NCBI GenBank assembly: GCA_003533505.1
Contig: DQGD01000001.1
Location: 107,494 to 171,493, forward strand
Direction: 5' to 3'
Length of the DNA: 64,000 nt
Source: Clostridiales bacterium
GTDB lineage: Bacteria; Bacillota; Clostridia; Christensenellales; Pumilibacteraceae
Made by a program: the position numbers and the translations under genes
Notes under the pieces: generated by a model
What the model was told of the DNA's origin: nothing
Databases searched by the model: none
Seen by the model: only the letters and a program-made list of their open reading frames with translations
In this document: positions 32,841 to 42,192 of the stretch, piece after piece
Position numbering within the stretch: the stretch's first letter is position 1
How the letters are laid out: each line of letters starts with the position of its first letter

Positions 32841-33860
32841 TTACAGCTTGTCTATCTCCACCACTACGCCAGCGTACTTGTCTGTGTCGTCGCCCATTTC
32901 GGCGAGAGAAGCACCCACCGACTCGAAGGGGATTTTTTTCGTAATCAGCGGCTGCACGTTGACCGCGCGCGAAGCCAGCATGTTGACTGCGGAAAGATAG
33001 TTGTCGTCGGCTCCGGACACGGGCGCGAGCGTGACGTTCTTTTCAAAAATGGGCAATAGGTTTATCGTCATGTCGCGGCCGAGATGCTCCATGCCCACAA
33101 TCGCCGCGCGACCGAAGCGCGCCAGGCAGTCGAACGAGCGTTGAAGCGGCATGCCCGACAACAGACAATAGGCGGCGGTTTCCGCCATTTTGCCGCAGGT
33201 GATGCTGAAAATCTTTTTCACGGGGTCGGTGTCGACGATGTTAATCGTGTAGTAGATGCCCAATTTCTCGGCGAGCTCCAATCTGTCGCCGCGCATGTCG
33301 ACGACGATAGGCACGGCCTGATAATACAGAGCGACCTGCGCGAGCGCAAGTCCCGCGTCGGTTGCGCCCACGATGACGATGTGCTCGCCCTTTTCCAGCT
33401 TCAGCTTGTCGAGCGTGGCGACAGCCAGAGCGACGGTTTCTATAAACACGCCCTCCTCGGCGGATATTTTGCCGGGAAGAAGTATCGCGTCCGACTGCGG
33501 CACCGTGATGAAGTCGCGCAGCACGCCGTCCTCGGTCTTGCCGTAGGTATAGCTGTGCTCGCACTCGCCCTTTTTACCGCTGCGGCAGTGCGCACACTCG
33601 CCGCAATAGGACACGGGGCGAACGTACACCGTGTCGCCGCGCTTTATTCCAGTCACGTCGCCGCCCGTTTCCGTGACGAGCCCCACGCCGTTTCTGCCGA
33701 GAACGAGCGCGTTCGGAGCGGCGGAATTGTAAACGTCGCACTCCGTAGGCGTAAGCGAAGCCGCCAGCATTTTCAGTTTTACGCAACCGGCTTCGACGGA
33801 CTGCGAGCCCATGTCTATAAGCTCTGCCTTTCTCTGACCGGTAACCCTCCAAGCTTTCAT
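32841..33860 (-). CDS. Medium-chain dehydrogenase/reductase lacking the usual catalytic-zinc ligands
   Basis: A 339-residue protein of the zinc alcohol dehydrogenase superfamily, starting at MKAWRVTGQRKAELIDM (33860), set by AAGGAAACCG. The structural-zinc lobe is intact: Cys86, Cys89, Cys92, Cys100 in YCGECAHCRSGKKGECEH. A Rossmann fold follows (IVIVGATDAGLALAQ). The catalytic-zinc positions differ: the usual G-x-C-x-[ST]-D reads LTPTECD, with Thr where the Cys ligand belongs (Cys41 is two positions later), and the usual G-H-E reads GRN (residues 55-57). It may therefore act without catalytic zinc or bind it differently. Substrate unknown. Monocistronic. Confidence 0.85.
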   Translation of the reverse strand: MKAWRVTGQRKAELIDMGSQSVEAGCVKLKMLAASLTPTECDVYNSAAPNALVLGRNGVGLVTETGGDVTGIKRGDTVYVRPVSYCGECAHCRSGKKGECEHSYTYGKTEDGVLRDFITVPQSDAILLPGKISAEEGVFIETVALAVATLDKLKLEKGEHIVIVGATDAGLALAQVALYYQAVPIVVDMRGDRLELAEKLGIYYTINIVDTDPVKKIFSITCGKMAETAAYCLLSGMPLQRSFDCLARFGRAAIVGMEHLGRDMTINLLPIFEKNVTLAPVSGADDNYLSAVNMLASRAVNVQPLITKKIPFESVGASLAEMGDDTDKYAGVVVEIDKL

Positions 33861-34077
33861 CGGTTTCCTTCTTTTCGGCACGAACCGCGCCGCGAGGCGT
33901 TTAATTTCAGGCGATACGCGTTTTCCGTTTCGGGAAGCTATATCTCGCCTTCAGCCTCGTCGATTAGTATAGCATATAAGTCGCAAAAAAACAACTACAT
34001 AACGCGCTTTTTTGTTTAATCGCAGGAAAAATCACGATTTCGGCGGCGGAAACGCGCGAATATACCGTCCCGAAACG

Positions 34078-34120
34078 AAAAAACCGCAAGCCGATAGCGA
34101 CGGTAAAGCTTGCGGTTTCG
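34078..34120 (-). terminator. Terminator of the 2009-residue GH43 lipoprotein gene
   Basis: A perfect stem AAACCGCAAGC / GCTTGCGGTTT with a 16-nt loop, followed by T-rich sequence on the minus strand, 32 bp after the stop. Confidence 0.8.
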
Positions 34121-34151
34121 ATTGATTTTTTGATGTGCTAAGGTCGAAAAA

Positions 34152-37100
34152 TCAGTTAAGATACGCCGCGATTTGCGGTTCGGCAAGCTCGTCGGTCAGC
34201 ACGAGAATGTCCTTAAATTCCATCTCGAAGGTTTTCGCCGAGGTGAAGCCTATGCCGTAGGCGCATCTGCCTTTCGCCGCGAACGTGTGTCCTGCCGCCG
34301 CGCTGTCGTAAATCTTGACGTACTCGCCGTCGGCGTTTTCGTAGAACAGATACACGTTGTCGTTGTCGCGTATAAACATATACGAATACGTCCTGCCAAT
34401 CGCGTTCCAGGTGTAGTTGTCGTAATTCGCGCCCTGCACCCGACTGCTTATGACGTTGCCTGTCTCGCCCCAGCCTTTGCCCTCGTTCAGCAGCACGCGG
34501 TAGCCGGTGCTCCAGAATCCCGCGAACGAAGTGACTTTGCCGTCGGCGAACTGTATGCCGATTGCCGGGTCGTACTCTATGCTCGAAGCCTTAAGCTCCT
34601 CCACGCTCGCGAACGCGCTTATGTCGGACTTGTTTGTGACCTTGAATTTTATTATCGCCTTTTCGCCTACGCCGTCGGTGAAAAAGCCGTTCTTATACTT
34701 TTTCGCGACGTAAACGCCGTCGTCCTTGCCGCTCAAATCCCACGCCGTGCGGTCAACGTCATAGCTCGCGCCGTTCAGCGTGGCGCCGCCGCCGAGGGCG
34801 TAGCGCGTGGCGTAGGGCGCGGAGGTAAACTCGCCGTTCTCTATTCCGTAGCGCGATTTCTGACATCCGAGCGCGCTAATCGTGACCTGATAGCTTTCTG
34901 TTTTCGACAGCACCGCCGAATATTCGCCGTCGATTCCCGTGTGCACGAGGTAAGTCGCGCCCGTGCTTTCGCCCACGATTTTCATCGTTGCGCTCGCCGC
35001 ATAGCCGCCGCTCGGAGCGTAGCTAAGCTTACCCGAAACGGTAACGGGGTCGGAGACTACCGTAAACTCGATTTCGACCAAGGTATTCGCGGACGCAACC
35101 GGAACGGTGATTTCGGAAGCGGCTTTCACGGCTTTGCCGTTCACTCTCGCCGCGCCCGCCGTATAGCCGGAAGCCGGGTATGCCGTGAGCTTCAATTCGC
35201 CGCCGTTCGCCGTCAAATCGTCGGAATAAACGTCGCCGTTGCCTTTAATCGCGATAATCGGCAGTGCGCCGCTCGCGGCTGCCGGGGCGGCTTTCAGCGC
35301 GGCGTTTCCGTCCGAGTAGGAGACGTACTTCGCATTGGTTGCCGTGACCGTGCTGTAGTTTGACCACAGCCCTACCGAGCAAGCTCCGCCGAAACTCGGG
35401 TCGCGCACGGCGGCTACGACCGACGAAGCCGAATACACGGCGAGCGTAGAGCCGCTCTTTACCAGCATGTACGTTCCGCCCCCCGACGGCAGCGGCAGAT
35501 ATTTCTTCTCCGTTCCGTTCGAGAGGACAAAGCCCGATTTATTTGCGCCGCCGGAGGCGTTTATCGTCATCGACAGCGTAAGGTTATCGGCGCAAGCCGC
35601 GCGGTACCACACCTCGCTCTCGTCGTCGGATTTCATTGTCACCGTCGAGCCCGAATAGGTAACGTTCCCCGTCGCCGCCTCGCCGTAGCGGCCTTCGCCG
35701 AAAACCGCCGCGGCTCCCACCGCGCGGTAACCGTCGACGTTATACGAGCCGTAGGACGAGGGCGAAGCGAGATTTACCGTAGTCGGCTTTATCAGCGTGC
35801 CCTTCACCCTGCCGATATATGTCTGATAGATATTCCGAGCCGTGTCCTGAGCCTCGCTCGTCAGTTGCAGGCGATAGTACGCCGCAAAGACGTTGACGTT
35901 CGCCGGCACGGTCTTGTAGCCCAGCGTTTCCCACGAGGCAAACGCTTCGGCGGTCATCACGCCCTTGGCTTCGAGCCGCGCCGAAGCCGTAACGGGCGCG
36001 CCGAACAGGCTGTGATTCTGAAGGTCGACGTATACCGTTCTTGTCGAGCCGCCGTAAGCCCCGAAGTGGATTTCAAAGTGCGAATTGACCCGGAAGAAGT
36101 TCTTTTCGTTCCACATTACGTCCGGGTCGTAAGCGCGCGCCGCGACGTACAGTCCGTCCGAGGCGATGACGGCGGTGGTTTCCACTTTTACGCCCGAAAC
36201 GTTGTAGGCGTAGAATTTCTTGCCGACGTACTCGGGCTCGTCGAACTTGCCGTCGATTGCGAACGCTCCGCTCGGGCGCGAGCCGCACGCCACGTCGTAC
36301 AGCGGCAAATCCGCCGCCTTACCGGCATCCGTCTTGCCGAGCACGACTATCTCTCCCACCGCGATTGTATCGTCGCTTTGGTCGAGCTTTGCGGAGGTTT
36401 TGAGCGTAATTTCTATCTTTTTGACCTTCGTCGTGGCGAAATCGGCGATAATCGCTCCGCCCGGGCGCATATAGCTCTTAGCGGCGTTGTAGTTCTGCTC
36501 GTCGGTTTCCGCTTCCATGGAAACGGTTTTGCCACTCGCGAGCGTAAGTCTTATAGTAGCCTTTTTCACCGCTTTCGAATATGTATAGCTGTTGTAAACC
36601 ATTACCGCGCGGATTTCCTTTAACGACGGGAATTCGAGCGTTATCGTCGCGTCGCCGCCTGCCGTAAACTCCCGCGACTTCTCGAACGGCTGGTACGGGA
36701 ACGCGCCGTCGGTAAGGTATTCCGCGCCGCTTACCGTGCCGCTCGCGGTGATAGTCGCCTCGGCGGCAACGTTTGAAAATCCGCTTGCGACGGCAGGCAG
36801 CGGCTGGAGCGAGAACGTGCCGCCCGTGCCGGCGAGCACGTCGCAGTTATAGTAGTCGCTGTGCGTAAAGCGCACTCTGTCGACGGCAATCGCTCTGCCT
36901 GCGAACGCGCCGTTGACGTAGTTGTCGACGGGGTTATAGAACGCGTGATAGACGGCAAAGAGCTCGCCTCCGGCTTTTACGAAGCTGTGGTGCCCGGTGC
37001 CCGACATGAAGTCGTACATCGGCTGCTCGGTGCCTATGCCTATGACGGGGTTGGCGTAATCTCTCGACAGTTTTCTGAACGGTCCCAAGGGAGTGTCGCC

Positions 37101-40100
37101 CACCGTCTGCATTACGGAATAGCGGCGGTCGCCGTAGCCGAACGGCGAATACGTCAGGTAGTACTTGCCGTCGTGCTCGATTGCGAACGCGCCCTCGCAG
37201 ATACCGCCGTCGTTGGCGCCGGAAGCGCTCGTCCCCGTCCAATTATTGTAGTTAATGTCGCCTTTCGTTCCTGTAAATTGATGTACTTGTTTGTTTTTTG
37301 CCTGTTCCGACGGCATCAGAAGCAGCGTGAGCGTGGAAAAATCGGGAGTAATCATGTCCTTCATTTTCATGCCCCAAATGCGGTTGCCGTCGGTTATCGA
37401 ACTGACGTGCTGCGAGAAATACAGGTACATGTCGCCGCTCGAGGTAATGAACGGACTGACGTCGATTGCCGGCCAAATGCCGTAACCCGTGGCTGAATCG
37501 ATATATTTACTCGTCATCGCGGCGAGCTGACTCTTGAAATGCTTGCCGAAGTTTATAGGCGGCGTGCTCTCGTTTATCGTTTCGCCGTTGAGGTTGGCGG
37601 TTTTGCCGCTACCGTAGTATTTTTCGGCGGTCACCATGGAGTATGGTCCCATCGGGCTGTCGGAAATGCCGATGCCGATGTAAAGTCTGTCCCACTTGTT
37701 TGCGTCGTTGCTCGTGTCCGCGCCGACGTACTCCGTTCCCGAATTGCCCTGTTTCGAGCCTGCGGAGAAGAATATGAAGTACTTGCCCGTTTTGGGGTCG
37801 CGGATAAGCTCGGGCGCCCAATAGTTGTTCATGGACCATGCCGACGAGGTTATCGCCAGCGCGTTGCCGTCGCTTGCCTTGCCCGCTCTTTCCCAGCGCG
37901 AAAGGTCGCGGCTGCGGTAAAGCGGAAACGCCGAGTTTCCTCCGCCGCCCGTCACCGCCATGTAGAACCAGCCGCCGTAAACGGCGTCCTCTTCCTCCGA
38001 AACGTAGATTACGCCCGGGTCGGCGCCGTCGATTTCGAGGTCGTTGCGATAAAACAGCGTGGTGTCGTAGGTTATTCCGCCCGAGGGCTGCGTGCCGTCG
38101 GACACCGTGACCACGGGGAACTCGTCGCTCTCGCCGCTCTTCGGCACAAAGTGCACGGCAATCACGTTGGTGTCGTCGCTCGCTACTTCAAAGCGGTAAG
38201 CAGCGGTCGTTTCGGTCGTCGATATAGGCGTAAGCGCGTTGCCGCATGCCGTTACTTCGTCGATTTCATAGCCGTAGTCGGGCGTGACGACGAGCGTGAG
38301 CACGTCGCCCAGCCTTGCCCTGCCGTTATCCGCGCCGCCCAGCGCGACTCCGCCCGAGCCCGTGCGCGTTACCTTGACGGACTTGACGACCAGGCTGTCC
38401 GCCTCCGCCGCGTCCTCGCGCGCGGAAACTTCGGTAAGCCGCGCCGCGCCATCCGAATAGAAACCGTACTCGCACGCGCCCGTAAAGTCGCCTGCCGTAA
38501 ACGCCGCGCTGTCATAGCCGCTGCCGCGGTAGGCGTAGACGTACACCGTCGAGCCGTACTTAACCACGCGTATTCTGCCTGTGCCGCCGAGCTTTACCTT
38601 GTCGGTAGTAAAGACGACTTTGCCGTCGAGCGTAGCCGTTACTGCGCCGCTCGTAAACGCGATTTTCAGCGTTTTGCCGCCCGATTTCATTATCACGCCG
38701 GCTTCGCCCGATTGAATGACCGCCTCACACACGGCTTTTTCCGATTTATGCCTCGAAAAAGCCGTCGCCGCGCCGTTGCTTTCCAGCGTAGCGCCGCCGT
38801 CGTAACCCTCGGTAAAGCCGTCGGTCGCAAGCGACAGGGCGACTGCGGTAAGGTCGAGCGTAACGTCGTCGTAGCTGACCAAAAACGCCCTTTCACTCAT
38901 GCGGAGCGCGAGCGCGTCGATATTTATCTTATAGGAACCCGACGGCAGCGTGGTCGAAAAGCCGCCGTTTTCGTCGGTGGTCAGGCGCGCCTTTTCCGCG
39001 CCGTCGGCAGAGGATATTATCAGCGTTACGCCCGAGGGCTTGCCGCCGCCGACTACGCTCAGCGTGCCGGCTACTCCCACCGCTTCCTTTTTCTCGCGGT
39101 ACTCGGCTTTTACCGTTGCGTCGAAGTTTATCGTGACCGGCACTCTGCCGTCGGCAGGCAGCTCGCCCGTGTACGGCTCGTCGTTCACCGTCACCGAGAA
39201 CAGCACATAACCGTCGTCCGGGACGCACAAAATATAAGCCACCGAGCCGTGCGGCGCGGCTTCGGGCGCGGTAGTCGTGCCGTGCGCGGTCGCGATAACC
39301 GTAATCGTATGGTCGACGGGCACGAACTCGCACACCGCTTCTATATCTTCGTGAATATCATATACGGTAACCGAACCCGTTTTAGCCGCGGCGGTGTAAT
39401 CTATACCGTTCACCGTAAAACGTCCCACCGTATAGAAATCGTCGGCGGTTATGTTGAAAGTAACTTCGCCGAACGGCTCGACTTCGGCTGCGGAGGCGGT
39501 CACGGTACCGCCCTCGCCGTAACTTGCGGTAACGAAATACGCCTCTACCGCCTCGAAACATGCGGTGACAAGCATATCGAATTCGGGCACGAGCGTGAAC
39601 GTGCCGTCCTTATTTACGTTGTCCAAGTTGAAAAGCCGAGCTTCGCTACCGTCGCTTTTGGCGATTCTCACAAAATCGAGCCTGTAATCGCGATAAGCCG
39701 CGACGGTAAACGTCACCTTTTCGCCGCTCTTTACCGACTCCGGCGAAGCGGTGAGCGTGCCACCGCCGCCCTCGACTGCGGTTTTGACGGAATAATACGT
39801 TTCGGGCTCGGGAGTTTCGGCTTTTTCGGTAAACGTAGCCGAAATCGTGACGTCGGCCGTAACGTTCTTTATCTCGAACGCGCCGCTCGTCAGCTTTTCC
39901 TTTTTGAGAACGTGCTTGCCCATGGCGTCGGTATACTCCGCGCCGCCGGGCTCATAGCCTTCGTCCGGTACTAGCGTGACGGTTATATTGCCGCCCTTTT
40001 CCACTATAAAATCGGCGCTCGCCTCGTCAAGCACGATTTTGCCGTGCTCGGCAGGATTGATTTTTATCTCGAACGAGGTGCGCGCGGGCGTGGGTTCCGG

Positions 40101-40181
40101 CTGCGGCTTCGACGAGCCTGCGCACGCGGCAAGCGCGCACGTCAACGCAATCGCGATTATTACCGAAAACAACTTCTTCAT
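34152..40181 (-). CDS. Giant multidomain GH43 lipoprotein (2009 residues)
   Basis: A secreted lipoprotein with lipobox LAAC (Cys20). Domains by eye: four InlB B-like repeats (about 35-360), a carboxypeptidase-regulatory-like domain (about 370-445), a LamG-like beta sandwich (about 455-600), another B-repeat (about 610-690), a GH43 propeller (about 700-1080), a discoidin-like module (about 1110-1220), a CBM9/DOMON-like module (about 1270-1420), a second LamG-like region, a B-repeat, a second carboxypeptidase-regulatory-like domain (about 1720-1790) and a third LamG-like end. GH43 residues are complete: base Asp721 (GADPGVIY), Asp907 (PAIDVSPF), acid Glu996 (CEGAFAI). It probably cleaves arabinan or xylan at the cell surface; the substrate is not proved. 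Confidence 0.87.
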   Translation of the reverse strand: MKKLFSVIIAIALTCALAACAGSSKPQPEPTPARTSFEIKINPAEHGKIVLDEASADFIVEKGGNITVTLVPDEGYEPGGAEYTDAMGKHVLKKEKLTSGAFEIKNVTADVTISATFTEKAETPEPETYYSVKTAVEGGGGTLTASPESVKSGEKVTFTVAAYRDYRLDFVRIAKSDGSEARLFNLDNVNKDGTFTLVPEFDMLVTACFEAVEAYFVTASYGEGGTVTASAAEVEPFGEVTFNITADDFYTVGRFTVNGIDYTAAAKTGSVTVYDIHEDIEAVCEFVPVDHTITVIATAHGTTTAPEAAPHGSVAYILCVPDDGYVLFSVTVNDEPYTGELPADGRVPVTINFDATVKAEYREKKEAVGVAGTLSVVGGGKPSGVTLIISSADGAEKARLTTDENGGFSTTLPSGSYKINIDALALRMSERAFLVSYDDVTLDLTAVALSLATDGFTEGYDGGATLESNGAATAFSRHKSEKAVCEAVIQSGEAGVIMKSGGKTLKIAFTSGAVTATLDGKVVFTTDKVKLGGTGRIRVVKYGSTVYVYAYRGSGYDSAAFTAGDFTGACEYGFYSDGAARLTEVSAREDAAEADSLVVKSVKVTRTGSGGVALGGADNGRARLGDVLTLVVTPDYGYEIDEVTACGNALTPISTTETTAAYRFEVASDDTNVIAVHFVPKSGESDEFPVVTVSDGTQPSGGITYDTTLFYRNDLEIDGADPGVIYVSEEEDAVYGGWFYMAVTGGGGNSAFPLYRSRDLSRWERAGKASDGNALAITSSAWSMNNYWAPELIRDPKTGKYFIFFSAGSKQGNSGTEYVGADTSNDANKWDRLYIGIGISDSPMGPYSMVTAEKYYGSGKTANLNGETINESTPPINFGKHFKSQLAAMTSKYIDSATGYGIWPAIDVSPFITSSGDMYLYFSQHVSSITDGNRIWGMKMKDMITPDFSTLTLLLMPSEQAKNKQVHQFTGTKGDINYNNWTGTSASGANDGGICEGAFAIEHDGKYYLTYSPFGYGDRRYSVMQTVGDTPLGPFRKLSRDYANPVIGIGTEQPMYDFMSGTGHHSFVKAGGELFAVYHAFYNPVDNYVNGAFAGRAIAVDRVRFTHSDYYNCDVLAGTGGTFSLQPLPAVASGFSNVAAEATITASGTVSGAEYLTDGAFPYQPFEKSREFTAGGDATITLEFPSLKEIRAVMVYNSYTYSKAVKKATIRLTLASGKTVSMEAETDEQNYNAAKSYMRPGGAIIADFATTKVKKIEITLKTSAKLDQSDDTIAVGEIVVLGKTDAGKAADLPLYDVACGSRPSGAFAIDGKFDEPEYVGKKFYAYNVSGVKVETTAVIASDGLYVAARAYDPDVMWNEKNFFRVNSHFEIHFGAYGGSTRTVYVDLQNHSLFGAPVTASARLEAKGVMTAEAFASWETLGYKTVPANVNVFAAYYRLQLTSEAQDTARNIYQTYIGRVKGTLIKPTTVNLASPSSYGSYNVDGYRAVGAAAVFGEGRYGEAATGNVTYSGSTVTMKSDDESEVWYRAACADNLTLSMTINASGGANKSGFVLSNGTEKKYLPLPSGGGTYMLVKSGSTLAVYSASSVVAAVRDPSFGGACSVGLWSNYSTVTATNAKYVSYSDGNAALKAAPAAASGALPIIAIKGNGDVYSDDLTANGGELKLTAYPASGYTAGAARVNGKAVKAASEITVPVASANTLVEIEFTVVSDPVTVSGKLSYAPSGGYAASATMKIVGESTGATYLVHTGIDGEYSAVLSKTESYQVTISALGCQKSRYGIENGEFTSAPYATRYALGGGATLNGASYDVDRTAWDLSGKDDGVYVAKKYKNGFFTDGVGEKAIIKFKVTNKSDISAFASVEELKASSIEYDPAIGIQFADGKVTSFAGFWSTGYRVLLNEGKGWGETGNVISSRVQGANYDNYTWNAIGRTYSYMFIRDNDNVYLFYENADGEYVKIYDSAAAGHTFAAKGRCAYGIGFTSAKTFEMEFKDILVLTDELAEPQIAAYLN

Positions 40182-40377
40182 CTACTTCTGCTCCCTTAAA
40201 AGGAATTATTCGGGCTGTAACGTGGAAGAGCTGCGCGCGGCGGCGCGGCTTCTATCCTATGTATAGTATAACAATACGCACGATTTGTCAACCCGTGGGA
40301 GCGGCGGCACGGCGTTTTTTTCGCAATTTTTCCTATTCCGCCGTAGGTCGGCGGCAAAACGCTAAGCATTTTTCGTC

Positions 40378-40414
40378 AAAAAACCGCGACGGGCAAAAGG
40401 CTCCCTGTCGCGGC
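40378..40414 (-). terminator. Terminator of the PhnP-like gene
   Basis: On the minus strand, CCGCGAC-A-GGG pairs with CCCGTCGCGG (one bulged A), followed by TTTTTTG. Confidence 0.8.
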
Positions 40415-40452
40415 TGTTTCTTTATTTGTTTTTGTGTTTCGGGCGGCTCGGC

Positions 40453-41307
40453 TTAAATCTCGACAATCATTCCGTCGTAAGCCGCGATAAAGCCGTTTTC
40501 TTTCGCCGCGCGCGTTATGTCGTCGTAGCCGACGGACACGCCGTTATGCGAAAAGTGCGTGACTATATCGACGGTTTCGGGCTTGTAAAGCCCCATTCCG
40601 CGCAGTTTGTCGCGAAGAATGATATTGCGTTTCAGCCCCATGTGCGAAGCGTTCTCGCCCCATTCCTTGTAGGGGTCCATATCGCCGTGAGTACAGTCGT
40701 AACTCACGAGGTCGAACTTTTTGCCGCACTTACTCAGCCAATCCAGCGCCTCGGGCTTCGGGTAACCCGTATCGTTAAGGTAGAAAATCGTCTTGCCGTT
40801 CTTTTCGATAATGTACACATACGGGCGGCGAGTGCCGTGAGTGGCAGGCAGCGGCGTGACGGAATAGCCGTCTATTTCGGCGGTCTTGTAGGGCTCGATT
40901 ACGTTCAGCCCCACGCGCTTTTGCTCCAGAAGGTACGCGCCCTGACCAGCCATGTAGTGGTAGTACTGCTCCACCATGTCCGTCGAGCCGTAAAACTCCA
41001 GCGTTTCGTGCTTCATGCCGTAGGAAAAGCCCACCTGGCGGTTGTGAAGCTCCGACGGCGTGAAATGGTCCTCGTGCGTGTGCGTAATCAGAACGTACCC
41101 GAGCTCGGCGAGGTTATAGCCCCATTTCAGCGAGCTGTGATAGGTGTCGGGGCCGAAGTCCACAAGCAGCTCGTCGTCGATGAGCGCCTGCGCACGCGCT
41201 CGCATAAACCTGCCGCCTTTCTCACGCGCCTCGCGGCACACTTCGCAGTCGCAGAACACCGACGGAATACCCTCCGCAGCTGCCGTTCCCCAATACTGAA
41301 TTTTCAT
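40453..41307 (-). CDS. PhnP-like metallo-beta-lactamase-fold phosphodiesterase
   Basis: A 284-residue MBL-fold hydrolase. The metal motif HTHEDH (His76, His78, Asp80, His81) is followed by further ligands in LPATHGTRRPYV and YDCTHGDMD. N-terminal FCDCEVC (Cys19, Cys21, Cys24) resembles the structural zinc site of PhnP, the cyclic ribose-phosphate phosphodiesterase of phosphonate breakdown. No other phn gene is here, so the substrate may differ. The start at 41307 is set by a perfect AAGGAGG; the frame is open far upstream but that part overlaps truA and looks non-coding. Downstream of truA by about 140 bp. Confidence 0.85.
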   Translation of the reverse strand: MKIQYWGTAAAEGIPSVFCDCEVCREAREKGGRFMRARAQALIDDELLVDFGPDTYHSSLKWGYNLAELGYVLITHTHEDHFTPSELHNRQVGFSYGMKHETLEFYGSTDMVEQYYHYMAGQGAYLLEQKRVGLNVIEPYKTAEIDGYSVTPLPATHGTRRPYVYIIEKNGKTIFYLNDTGYPKPEALDWLSKCGKKFDLVSYDCTHGDMDPYKEWGENASHMGLKRNIILRDKLRGMGLYKPETVDIVTHFSHNGVSVGYDDITRAAKENGFIAAYDGMIVEI

Positions 41308-41450
41308 GCTTACCTCCTTAATAACAACCTTATTCTTTACCGCTTCTCGCGGAAGTTTTATCGTAACGATTTTTGCGTGAATTTGCGTAATTTTTGCGGA
41401 AAAACGCAAAAACTCATGTAAAAAAGGGCGAAAAAGATGCTTTTTTAACG

Positions 41451-42185
41451 CTAGTACCTGACAGACTGCAAATATAATCCGCACGCCGGCAAAACGTCCT
41501 TCGCAACGCGGTTATCAGCGGCGGCGAGCAGTTTTTTTACGCCGTCGCAATCGACTTGCCCGTAGCCTGCGCGGACGAGGACGGCGGCGATGCGGCGCAC
41601 CATGTTGTACAGAAAGCCGTCGGCGGTGACGGAAATTTTGACAAGTCCGCCGCTCCGTCGGACGTACACGCTCTTTATGGTTCGCGTGAACGTCGTAGTG
41701 TCCGCTCCCGACGAGCAGAACGAGGTGAAGTCGTGCGTGCCCTCGAATGCTTTTGCCGCCTGTTTCATCTTCGCGATGTCCAACCGATTGTCCGCTCTCG
41801 CGGCGCGGTTAAGGTAGCAAGCGCGCTCGAAACGGCTCTCGTAAAGACAATACGTATAGGTTTTTTCGTGCACAGAGAACCTTGCGTGAAAGTCCGCGGT
41901 AACTTCCTCCGCTTTCAGAATTCTTATGTCGGGCGGCAGGAAATGATTGACTCCCGTCATGTAGTTTTTGACGGGGATAGCGGTGTTTACGTCGAAGTGC
42001 GCGACTTGACCGAGGGCATGAACGCCTGCGTCCGTTCTGCCGCTCGCAGTGACGGAAACGCGCTCGCCCGACAGCGAAAATATAGCGTCCTCGACGCGCT
42101 GTTGCACGGTGTCGCGCCCCGGCTGCCGCTGCCAGCCGTCGTAGGCGGTGCCTATATAGTCGAAAGTGATTTTTATTCTTCGCAT
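41451..42185 (-). CDS. truA: tRNA pseudouridine(38-40) synthase
   Basis: A 244-residue enzyme of normal length, with the catalytic Asp52 in TASGRTDAGVHALGQ and other TruA motifs (DYIGTAYDGWQRQPGRDTVQ at the N-terminus, FLYNMVRRIAAVLVRAGYG near the C-terminus). It isomerises U38-U40 in the anticodon arm of tRNAs. It follows ecfT by 7 bp on the same strand, the order ecfA1-ecfA2-ecfT-truA that is conserved in many Firmicutes. Confidence 0.96.
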   Translation of the reverse strand: MRRIKITFDYIGTAYDGWQRQPGRDTVQQRVEDAIFSLSGERVSVTASGRTDAGVHALGQVAHFDVNTAIPVKNYMTGVNHFLPPDIRILKAEEVTADFHARFSVHEKTYTYCLYESRFERACYLNRAARADNRLDIAKMKQAAKAFEGTHDFTSFCSSGADTTTFTRTIKSVYVRRSGGLVKISVTADGFLYNMVRRIAAVLVRAGYGQVDCDGVKKLLAAADNRVAKDVLPACGLYLQSVRY

Positions 42186-42192
42186 AGCCGCC

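Noticed and set aside
37539..39974. 811-codon + strand open frame over the GH43 lipoprotein gene
   Set aside because: Long only because of the GC-rich codon pattern of the opposite strand; composition is that of a shadow frame.
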